Under the pieces are notes generated by a model. It did no database searches. It was not told the origin of the DNA and saw only the letters and a list, made by a program, of their open reading frames with translations. A stretch of 64,000 bases of DNA from Streptomyces phaeochromogenes (GTDB lineage Bacteria; Actinomycetota; Actinomycetes; Streptomycetales; Streptomycetaceae), in the NCBI RefSeq assembly GCF_001418655.1, contig NZ_LIQZ01000405.1:1-64000 (forward strand), given 5' to 3'. The position numbers and the translations under genes are program-made. This document shows, piece after piece, positions 27,282 to 34,116 of the stretch. The first letter of the stretch is position 1. Every line of letters starts with the position of its first letter.

Positions 27282-27330
27282 TCAGGGGCACGGGGAACTG
27301 CGCGCCCGGCCCCCACGCCCCGCACGCAAC
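27282..27330. repeat. Copy of a Streptomyces intergenic repetitive element
   Basis: TTCAGGGGCACGGGGAACTG followed by CGCGCCCGGCCCCCACGCC resembles the abundant GGGGCGCGGGGAACTGCGCG-type element of Streptomyces. It is preceded by a 12-bp palindrome GGGCCGCGGCCC (27269-27280). A second relative is at 6537-6625. Confidence 0.5.
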
Positions 27331-27358
27331 ACGCCACCCCGAGGCGGCCCCACGCACA

Positions 27359-27392
27359 GAGCGGCCCGGCCCCCAAAGGGACCGAGCCGCTC
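27359..27392. terminator. Bidirectional hairpin between convergent phosphatase and protease genes
   Basis: Outer arms GAGCGGC and GCCGCTC, with further pairing inside (CGG...CCC...GGG...CCG) around an AAA loop. It lies 46 bases from the protease stop. Confidence 0.65.
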
Positions 27393-27437
27393 CAAACCAA
27401 CTGACAAGCGTTACCGACGTACGTTCAGGTCACGGGG

Positions 27438-28772
27438 TCACTGACGGTTCGTGAGACCCGACTCGTCGTCCACGCCGTTGCCGTTCTGGTCCTCGACCTG
27501 ACCGTTCTGGTCCTCGACGCCGCCGACCTGCTCCTCGCCGCCGACCTCTTCGCCGCCGACAGCGTCGCCACCGGCACCGGCCTCTTCGCCAGCTCCGGCT
27601 TCCTCACCGGCACCGGCCTCTTCACCGGCGCCGGCCTCCTCGCCGGCACCGGCACCCGCGTCGCCCGCACCGAGCGTCGCGCCGACCGCGGCCAGCGCGG
27701 TGGTCACCGGCTGGAAGAAGGTCTCGCCGCCGACGGTGCAGTCGCCGCTGCCGCCGGAGGTCAGGCCGATCGCGCTGCCGTCCGCGGTGAACAGGGAGCC
27801 GCCGCTGTCGCCGGGCTCGGCGCAGACGTTGGTCTGGATGAGACCGGTGACCGTGCCCTCCGGATAGTTCACGGTGGCATTGAGACCGGTGACCTCACCG
27901 TCGTTCAGGCCGGTGGTGCTGCCCATCCGGATGACGGCCTGGCCGACCGCGGCCTCCGCGGCCTGGGTGATCTCCACCGACTGCTGGCCGGTGTTCACGG
28001 TGCTGGGTGCCTCGGTCGCCGGGTCGTCGTACTTGACGAGGGCGAAGTCGCCGTCACCGGGGAACGTGGCGGCCTCGACCGTACCGATCGGTGCGCCGGC
28101 CTCGGAGTCCGACCACTCGGCAGCGGCGACACCGCAGTGACCCGCCGTCAGGAAGGCCGGGGAGCCGTCGTCGGCGACGACGTTGAAGCCGAGCGAGCAG
28201 CGTGCGCCGCCGCCGAAGATGGCGTCGCCGCCCTCGACGAACGTCTTGAACGTGCCGGCCGACTTCTTGATGGTCGCCATGCCCGAACCGAGGGTGCTGA
28301 CGGTCGACTCGAGCTGGTCCCACTTTGCGCCCGTGACGGTGCTGTCGGCGGTGACCTGGATCTTGTTCGTCCTGGGATCGACGGCCCACGAGGTGCCGGG
28401 GATGGTCGCGTCGGCCTTCAGCGTCTGCGAGGCCGCCGTGAGCTCCTTGGTGCTGTTGTCGACCTGCTGGACGACGGCACCGGCCTCCTCGGCCTGAACG
28501 ATGATGTTGTTGTCGTCGCCCACGACGTTGATGATGAGCTGCTGCTTGCCCGAGTCGTAGTACGCACCGGCATAGGCTTCACCGAGCAGTTCGGCCAGCT
28601 GCGAGGCGAGGTCGGACGCCTCCGCGGCCTTCACCGTTCTGGGGGCGGCACCTTCCGTCGCATCGGTCTGGGACGCCATCGCGTTGGGCAGGATGAGTGC
28701 CGCCGCGCCGAGCGCCACCACGCTTCCTGCGGCTATGACGGCCTTGCGCTTGGGTATCCGCTTGTGACTCAA
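27438..28772 (-). CDS. Secreted S1-family (streptogrisin-like) serine protease with acidic repeat tail
   Basis: A 444-residue zymogen. Signal peptide 1-33 (KAVIAAGSVVALGAAALILP), alpha-lytic-type prodomain to about 180, then the protease: His212 (LTAGHC), Asp242 (GDFALVKYD) and Ser323 (GDSGGS), with disulfide pairs likely C192-C213 and C317-C345. After the catalytic domain, about 75 residues form an acidic low-complexity tail with four GAGEEA copies (375-400) and a Gln/Asn/Asp-rich end (EDQNGQVEDQNGNGVDDESG). No sortase signal is present. The TTG start is set by AGGAGGT seven bases upstream. The tail may bind cations or the cell wall; that is inference. Confidence 0.92.
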   Translation of the reverse strand: MSHKRIPKRKAVIAAGSVVALGAAALILPNAMASQTDATEGAAPRTVKAAEASDLASQLAELLGEAYAGAYYDSGKQQLIINVVGDDNNIIVQAEEAGAVVQQVDNSTKELTAASQTLKADATIPGTSWAVDPRTNKIQVTADSTVTGAKWDQLESTVSTLGSGMATIKKSAGTFKTFVEGGDAIFGGGARCSLGFNVVADDGSPAFLTAGHCGVAAAEWSDSEAGAPIGTVEAATFPGDGDFALVKYDDPATEAPSTVNTGQQSVEITQAAEAAVGQAVIRMGSTTGLNDGEVTGLNATVNYPEGTVTGLIQTNVCAEPGDSGGSLFTADGSAIGLTSGGSGDCTVGGETFFQPVTTALAAVGATLGAGDAGAGAGEEAGAGEEAGAGEEAGAGEEAGAGGDAVGGEEVGGEEQVGGVEDQNGQVEDQNGNGVDDESGLTNRQ

Positions 28773-28957
28773 CTTCTTGACCTCCTGGGGACTGGGGGGT
28801 CCGAGCCGCCGTCTGGCAGCTGACTGCGGGCGCCTGGATGGCTGTAGGTACGCAAGCGGTGCGTGTGGCGTTCAACGTCTTTCCTCAACTTCCTTTGCGA
28901 AAGCATGATTCAGCCGTGCCGGGTGACCCGTCGCCGATGCCGGGGAACAATGCCCGC

Positions 28958-29371
28958 ATGACGCTGACCACCGCTGATGCGGACAAGATCCTCTCGGCGA
29001 ACTTCGCCCCCTGGGTTCTCGAACTCGGTCTGTCGGTCGAGGAGTTGGGCGACCGTCGGGCGGTGCTGCGGCTGCCCTGGTCCGATCGGCTCGCCCGGGA
29101 GGGCGGCTCGCTGTCGGGGCAGGCCCTGATGGCCGCGGCGGACACGGCGACGGTGATCGCGGTGTCGGCGGCGCGTGGCGCCTACGGGCCGATGACCACG
29201 GTCCAGCAGTCCACGTCCTTCCAGCGTGCGGTCATGGAGGCGGACGTCCTGATCGAGGCGGTCGTGACGAAACTGGGCCGCCGGACGGCCTTCGCCGACA
29301 TCACGATGACCGCGGAGGGCACGGAGGAGATCGCGGCCCGCGCGAGCGCGGTGTACGCACTGCTCGGCTGA
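28958..29371 (+). CDS. PaaI-type hotdog thioesterase
   Basis: A 137-residue single hotdog-fold protein of the PaaI/YbgC-like acyl-CoA thioesterase group. The central helix carries GGSLSGQALMAAADTATVIAV, close to the usual HGGxxxxLxDxxxxxA motif but with Ser in place of the first motif histidine region. The C-terminal strand contains ADITMTAEG. ATG 28958 is preceded by GGGGAAC at ~10 bases; ATG 28937 is an alternative. It is divergent from the protease gene. The acyl substrate is unknown. Confidence 0.82.
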   Translation: MTLTTADADKILSANFAPWVLELGLSVEELGDRRAVLRLPWSDRLAREGGSLSGQALMAAADTATVIAVSAARGAYGPMTTVQQSTSFQRAVMEADVLIEAVVTKLGRRTAFADITMTAEGTEEIAARASAVYALLG

Positions 29372-29474
29372 TTCGCGGTCCGCTGCCGGACGCGGAGCCG
29401 CCCATGTGAGTTGCCGGCGGCGAAAGGCCGACATTCGGGCGCACCGACGGCCATTCGGGTCTATTCCCGTGATG

Positions 29475-29502
29475 CCATTGGAAATCCGATGCCCTCCAAT
29501 GG
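29475..29502. repeat. Inverted repeat upstream of PfpI promoter
   Basis: CCATTGGA-N12-TCCAATGG, perfect 8-bp arms, ending nine bases before the -35 element of the predicted promoter. Likely a regulator binding site. Confidence 0.5.
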
Positions 29503-29510
29503 ATCCCCTA

Positions 29511-29540
29511 TTGGATATCGGTGTCCCGTCGGCCTACTTT
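29511..29540 (+). promoter_or_regulatory. Predicted promoter giving a leaderless PfpI-gene mRNA
   Basis: TTGGAT-N18-TACTTT, with the -10 hexamer ending seven bases before ATG 29547. There is no ribosome site in between, so the transcript probably starts at the AUG. Confidence 0.45.
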
Positions 29541-29546
29541 CGAGGC

Positions 29547-30242
29547 ATGGCAAAGATTCTTTTCGTAGTGACCGGTACCGACTTCTGGACTCTCGCCGAC
29601 GGCACCAAGCACCCCACCGGCTTCTGGGCCGAGGAGGCCGTCGCCCCGCACAAGGCGTTCAAGGCTGCGGGGTACGAGGTCGTCGTGGCCACCCCGGGCG
29701 GCGTCGTGCCGACCGTGGACCGGGGCAGCCTGGCTCCCGAGTTCAACGGCGGCGAGGAGGGCGCCGCCGAGGTCACCGCCGCTCTCGGGGCGTTCGCCGA
29801 GCTCCAGCACCCCATCCGTGTGGAGGACGTGGACCTGGCCGAGTACGCGGCCGTCTTCTACCCCGGCGGCCACGGCCCCATGGAGGACCTCGCCGTCAAC
29901 GCGGACTCGGGGCGGCTCCTCACCCTCGCCCTGGAGTCCGGCAAGCCGCTCGGTGTCGTCTGCCACGCCCCGGCCGCACTGCTGGCCGCCACGAAGGAGG
30001 ACGGCTCCAACGCCTTCGCGGGCTACCGGCTGACCGGCTTCACCAACACCGAGGAGACCCAGGCCGGTTTCGCCGACAAGGCCAAGTGGCTGCTGCAGGA
30101 CCGGTTGGTGGAGGCCGGCGCCGACTTCCAGGAGAGCGAGCCGTGGGCGCCGTACGTGGTCGTCGACCGCAACCTCGTCACGGGCCAGAACCCCGCCTCC
30201 TCCGCGCCGCTCGCCGCCGAGCTCCTGAAGAAGCTCGGCTGA
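29547..30242 (+). CDS. DJ-1/PfpI-family (Hsp31-like) glutamine amidotransferase-fold protein
   Basis: A 231-residue type-1 glutamine amidotransferase-like protein. The nucleophile is Cys139 followed by His140 in GVVCHAPAALL; YPGGHGPMEDL (105-115) is the conserved oxyanion region, and the acidic partner is expected near E29-E30. Length and the long insertion after residue 10 fit the Hsp31/YhbO-like chaperone-glyoxalase group rather than the short proteases. A leaderless start is predicted. A large hairpin follows 120 bases after the stop. The substrate may be methylglyoxal or glycated proteins; that follows from the family, not from this sequence. Confidence 0.85.
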   Translation: MAKILFVVTGTDFWTLADGTKHPTGFWAEEAVAPHKAFKAAGYEVVVATPGGVVPTVDRGSLAPEFNGGEEGAAEVTAALGAFAELQHPIRVEDVDLAEYAAVFYPGGHGPMEDLAVNADSGRLLTLALESGKPLGVVCHAPAALLAATKEDGSNAFAGYRLTGFTNTEETQAGFADKAKWLLQDRLVEAGADFQESEPWAPYVVVDRNLVTGQNPASSAPLAAELLKKLG

Positions 30243-30364
30243 CGCCACTCCCGTAACAGAGGCCATCGGCTTGCACTCCGCCACCACGCGGTAACAGCCC
30301 GTTCGAGTCAGGGAGCGGAATCCCGGCTTCAGCAAATCTGCACATCGAATACGCACCCGGGTCA

Positions 30365-30404
30365 CGGCACGCGACGAATCCACACAGTGGATCGTCGCGT
30401 GCCG
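30365..30404. terminator. Long hairpin after the PfpI gene
   Basis: Arms of 18-19 bases, CGGCACGCGACGA(A)TCCAC against GTGGATCGTCGCGTGCCG, interrupted by one bulged A and closed by loop ACA. CGTCTTT follows on the plus strand. It probably ends the PfpI transcript and insulates the peptide operon. Confidence 0.65.
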
Positions 30405-30724
30405 CGTCTTTGGAGAGGTGTGCCCGATTCGGGCCGGCACTCTTTGTTGCCGAAATGTGAATCACCCCGGGGGCATGTGAAGAAGTCGCCACCGAGACGT
30501 GCGCACGCCTGCACCGTTGGGTCGATCCGGCTGTCAAATGCCCTGATCACATGGGTCGTTGATTGGATGAGTGGCGCGGCAGCGTGCTTTGATCCATTGC
30601 ACCGCGGGGGTCGTTCGACGGTTCCCGGTTCCGGGTTCCGGACGCCCGCGGTCGCGGCCGTCCATCTGTCCCCAGAGGGGGCCGCTCCCCCCTTGTGAAT
30701 ATCAATAGGAAGGGAAGTTCCATC
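30405..30724. other. 320-bp leader/promoter region of the NHLM peptide operon
   Basis: No supported gene. It contains short G/C repeats (GTTCCCG, GTTCCGG, GTTCCGG at 30618-30640) that resemble the arms of the hairpin at 30969. The ribosome site GGAAGGGAAG lies just before the peptide ATG. A promoter must lie here but I cannot place it firmly. Confidence 0.4.
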
Positions 30725-30940
30725 ATGAACTCCACCCCCCAGGTTGCCACCGTCGAGATCTCCGACGCTGAGCTCGACAACGTCTCCGGTGGCCTCTCGG
30801 TCAACGCGCTCGGCACCGTCACGGGCGTCGTCGACGGCATCGCCCCGGTTTCCGGCCTGGTCGACACCGTCGTGGGCACCGTTGAGGGCGCGACCGGCCT
30901 GAACACCGCCCCGGTCACCGGCCTGGTCGCCGGCATCTGA
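30725..30940 (+). CDS. Double-glycine-leader peptide, Cys-free Gly/Val-rich core (NHLM cargo)
   Basis: A 71-residue secreted-peptide precursor. The 23-residue leader ends in ELDNVSGG, with Leu at -7, Val at -4 and Ile at -12, the classic signature cleaved by C39 peptidase exporters. The 48-residue core has no Cys, no Lys/Arg and no aromatic residue; it is built of Gly, Val, Thr, Ala with the near-repeat APVSGLV / APVTGLV and GxxxG spacing. Similar proteins are labelled type A2 lantipeptide in databases, but no cysteine is available for lanthionine. It leads an operon of HlyD and two ABC exporters. It may act as an unmodified membrane-active or signalling peptide; that is inference. Confidence 0.85.
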   Translation: MNSTPQVATVEISDAELDNVSGGLSVNALGTVTGVVDGIAPVSGLVDTVVGTVEGATGLNTAPVTGLVAGI

Positions 30941-30968
30941 TCACTCTGTGATCGCATAGCGTGCCGTG

Positions 30969-30999
30969 AGTCCCGGAACCGCTTCCCGGTTCCGGGACT
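30969..30999. terminator. Hairpin between peptide gene and exporter genes
   Basis: Perfect 13-bp arms AGTCCCGGAACCG and CGGTTCCGGGACT, loop CTTCC, 29 bases after the peptide stop. With only a TT following, it is likely a partial terminator that keeps peptide transcripts above exporter transcripts, or a 3' stabiliser. Confidence 0.7.
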
Positions 31000-31047
31000 T
31001 ACGGATGTCGTAGTTCGGATCTCATTTCTCGCAGGTGAGGGAAGACC

Positions 31048-31854
31048 GTGCAGTTCCGCCAACAGGCCCTCGCCAAGCTGCAGTCGCCGGAGGAGCTCGA
31101 CCTCCCGGTGCGCTTCGCCCGCCCCCAGGGCTGGCTCGTGCTGTTCGTGACGGTGGTCGTCATGGCCGCCGCGTCGGTCTGGGCCGTGACGGGCTCCGTG
31201 GCGTCCACGGTCAGCGCGCCCGCCATCCTCACGCACGGGCAGGGCAGTTACCTCCTGCAGAGCCCCGTCTCCGGCCAGGTCACCGCGGTCGTCGCCGAGC
31301 AGGGCCAACGGATCGCCGCGAACGCCCCCGTGCTCAAGGTCCGTACCGCGAAGGGCGAGACGGTCGTACGCAGTGTCGCCGCGGGCCGGGTCACCGGGCT
31401 CGCCGCCACGATCGGCGCGATCATCAGCACCGGTACGAACGTGGCCGCCGTGGAGAAGGTCGCCGACACCGACGACCCGCTGTACGCGACGGTGTACGTG
31501 CCCGCCGAGAACGCCGCCATGATTCCCTCGGACGCGGCCGTCGACCTCACCGTCCAGTCCGCGCCGACCCAGCAGTACGGGGTGCTGCGCGGCCATGTGA
31601 AGTCGGTCGACCGGGCCGCCCAGTCGGAGCAGCAGATCGCCGCCTTCCTCGGTGACAGCCAGCTGGGTGAGCAGTTCACGAAGAAGGGCAGGCCGGTGGC
31701 CGTCCTCGTCCGGCTCGACCGTTCGTCGGGCACGAAGTCCGGCTACAAGTGGTCGTCGGCGGACGGTCCGCCGTTCCGGCTGAGCTCCATGACCGTGGCC
31801 TCCGGCTCGATCCGCCTGGAGGACCAGCGCCCGATCGATTGGCTGCTGCCGTGA
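31048..31854 (+). CDS. HlyD-family secretion protein of NHLM peptide exporter
   Basis: A 268-residue membrane fusion protein. One N-terminal transmembrane helix (about 28-50, GWLVLFVTVVVMAAASVWAV) is followed by a biotinyl-lipoyl-like domain (LLQSPVSGQVTAVVAEQGQ) and a beta-barrel. It is shorter than Gram-negative HlyD proteins and lacks a long coiled coil, as expected for a Gram-positive exporter. The start is GTG. The stop overlaps the next GTG as GTGA, so subunits are probably made in fixed ratio. The family call follows NHLM bacteriocin secretion proteins. Confidence 0.87.
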   Translation: MQFRQQALAKLQSPEELDLPVRFARPQGWLVLFVTVVVMAAASVWAVTGSVASTVSAPAILTHGQGSYLLQSPVSGQVTAVVAEQGQRIAANAPVLKVRTAKGETVVRSVAAGRVTGLAATIGAIISTGTNVAAVEKVADTDDPLYATVYVPAENAAMIPSDAAVDLTVQSAPTQQYGVLRGHVKSVDRAAQSEQQIAAFLGDSQLGEQFTKKGRPVAVLVRLDRSSGTKSGYKWSSADGPPFRLSSMTVASGSIRLEDQRPIDWLLP

Positions 31855-34115
31855 GCGCGACCGACGAGTCCACCACCGCGGCCGGCCGGGAGTCACAACT
31901 GCCGCCGCCCGTACGGGGCCGCCGCAAGGCCACCCCGCCCAAGCGCACCGTCCCCAAGGGCCGGGTCAGGACCGTCCGTACGCCCACCGTCCTCCAGATG
32001 GAGGCCGTGGAGTGCGGCGCCGCCTCGCTCGCGATGGTGCTCGGTCACTACGGACGGCACATCCCGCTGGAGGAGCTGCGCATCGCCTGCGGTGTCTCGC
32101 GCGACGGCTCCCGGGCCAGCAACCTCCTGAAAGCGGCGCGGAGTTACGGCCTGACCGCCAAGGGCATGCAGATGGACACGGTCGCGCTCGCCGAGGTGCG
32201 GGCTCCGGCGATCCTGTTCTGGGAGTTCAACCACTACGTCGTCTACGACGGCATGGGGCGCCGCTTCGGCCGGCGCGGCGTGCACATCAACGACCCCGGC
32301 AAGGGCCGTCGTTTCGTGCCCATGGAGGACTTCGACACCAGCTTCACCGGTGTCGTGCTGGTCCTGGAGCCGGGTCCGGACTTCAGGAAGGGCGGACGCA
32401 AGCCCGGCGTCATGGGCGCCATGCCGGCCCGGCTGCGCGGCACCTCGGGCACGATGCCCGCCGCCGTCCTGGCGAGCCTGCTGCTGGTCGCGGTCGGAGC
32501 GGCGGTGCCCGCGCTCAGCCGAACGTACATCGACATGTTCCTGATCGGCGGGCAGACCTCGCTGCTCGGGGTGCTGTTCTCGTCGATGGGCGCGACGGTG
32601 CTGCTGACGGTCGTGCTGACCTGGCTGCAGCAGACGAACCTGCTGCGCGGCCGCATCATCTCGTCCACGCTCAGCAGCGCGAAGTTCCTCCGGCATCTGA
32701 TGCGGCTGCCGGTCACCTTCTTCTCCCAGCGCAGCCCGGCCGACCTGGTGCAGCGCCTCCAGTCCAACGACGCGGTGGCCGAGACCCTGGCCCGGGACCT
32801 CGCGGCGGCGGGCGTGGACGCGGTGGTCGTCGTCCTCTACGCCGTGCTGCTCTACACATACGATCCGCAGCTCACGGCCGTGGGCATCGGGGTCGCGCTC
32901 CTCAACATCGTGGCGATGCGGGTGGTGATCCGGCTGCGCGCAACGCGTACGGCCAAGCTGCGCGCCGACAGCGCGCGGCTCACCAACACGGCGTACACGG
33001 GCCTCCAGTTGATCGAGACGATGAAGGCGACCGGCGGCGAGGAGGGCTACTTCCGCAAGTGGGCCGGGCAGCACGCCACCACACTGGAGGAGCAGCAGCG
33101 ACTCGGGGTGCCGAGTGCCTGGCTGGGGGTGGTCGCGCCGACGCTCGCGACGCTCAACAGCGCGCTGATCCTGTGGATCGGCGGGATGCGGGCCGTGGAG
33201 GGACACATATCCGTCGGTCTGCTCGTCGCGTTCCAGGCGCTGGTGACCCGCTTCACCGCGCCGATCACCCGGCTCAACGGCGTCGCGGGCCGCATCCAGG
33301 ACTTCGCGGCCGACGTGGCCCGTCTGAAGGACGTCGAGAACTTCGCGGCCGACCCGCTCTACTCGCGCCGCGGCGGGGGCGACAGCACGCGCAGGCTGCA
33401 CGGCCATGTGGAGCTGGAGAACATCACGTTCGGCTACAGCCCGCTCGACAAGCCCCTGCTGTCCGGCTTCTCGCTGACGGTCGGCCCGGGCCAGCAGGTC
33501 GCCCTGGTCGGCGGCTCGGGCAGCGGCAAGTCGACGGTGTCCAGGCTGATTTCGGGACTCTACGCGCCCTGGGAGGGCGTGATCCGTATCGACGACCAGC
33601 GTCTGGACGACATTCCACGCGGTGCGCTGGCGGCCTCCGTCTCCTTCGTCGACCAGGACGTGTTCCTCTTCGAGGGCACGGTCCGCGACAACATCGCGCT
33701 GTGGGACCCGTCGGTCCCGGACGAGGCCGTGGTCGCGGCGCTTGAGGACGCCGCCCTGTACGACGTGGTGATGCGCCGCCCGGGCGGAATCCAGAGCCGG
33801 GTCGAGCAGGACGGGCGGAACTTCTCCGGCGGTCAGCGGCAACGCCTGGAGATCGCAAGGGCGTTGGTGCGCAGGCCCAGCATCCTCGTGCTCGACGAGG
33901 TGACGAGCGCCCTCGACGCGGAGACCGAGCAGCTCGTCATGGACAACCTGCGCAAGCGCGGCTGTGCCTGCGTGGTGATCGCGCACCGGCTCAGCACCGT
34001 GCGCGACAGCGACGAGATCGTGGTGCTCCAGCACGGCACGATCGTGGAACGCGGGCGTCACGACGCCCTGGTGGCGGCCGGCGGCGCGTACGCCGAGCTG
34101 GTCAGGGAGCGATGA
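31851..34115 (+). CDS. NHLM-type ABC exporter with C39 peptidase domain
   Basis: A 754-residue exporter that removes the leader and transports the peptide. The N-terminal C39 domain has Cys55 (QMEAVECGAAS), His128 (FNHYVVYDG) and Asp148 (INDPGKG). The six-helix membrane domain covers about 205-480. The ATPase has Walker A GGSGSGKST (554-562), signature FSGGQRQR and Walker B ILVLDEVTSALD. The cognate substrate is almost certainly the GG-leader peptide at 30725, the only such precursor in the operon. The gene overlaps hlyD by four bases and is one base from the next ABC gene. Confidence 0.93.
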   Translation: MSATDESTTAAGRESQLPPPVRGRRKATPPKRTVPKGRVRTVRTPTVLQMEAVECGAASLAMVLGHYGRHIPLEELRIACGVSRDGSRASNLLKAARSYGLTAKGMQMDTVALAEVRAPAILFWEFNHYVVYDGMGRRFGRRGVHINDPGKGRRFVPMEDFDTSFTGVVLVLEPGPDFRKGGRKPGVMGAMPARLRGTSGTMPAAVLASLLLVAVGAAVPALSRTYIDMFLIGGQTSLLGVLFSSMGATVLLTVVLTWLQQTNLLRGRIISSTLSSAKFLRHLMRLPVTFFSQRSPADLVQRLQSNDAVAETLARDLAAAGVDAVVVVLYAVLLYTYDPQLTAVGIGVALLNIVAMRVVIRLRATRTAKLRADSARLTNTAYTGLQLIETMKATGGEEGYFRKWAGQHATTLEEQQRLGVPSAWLGVVAPTLATLNSALILWIGGMRAVEGHISVGLLVAFQALVTRFTAPITRLNGVAGRIQDFAADVARLKDVENFAADPLYSRRGGGDSTRRLHGHVELENITFGYSPLDKPLLSGFSLTVGPGQQVALVGGSGSGKSTVSRLISGLYAPWEGVIRIDDQRLDDIPRGALAASVSFVDQDVFLFEGTVRDNIALWDPSVPDEAVVAALEDAALYDVVMRRPGGIQSRVEQDGRNFSGGQRQRLEIARALVRRPSILVLDEVTSALDAETEQLVMDNLRKRGCACVVIAHRLSTVRDSDEIVVLQHGTIVERGRHDALVAAGGAYAELVRER

Positions 34116-34116
34116 G

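Noticed and set aside
30387-30698. A 103-codon plus-strand frame before the NHLM peptide gene
   Set aside because: It begins inside a terminator hairpin and has no similarity or ribosome site.
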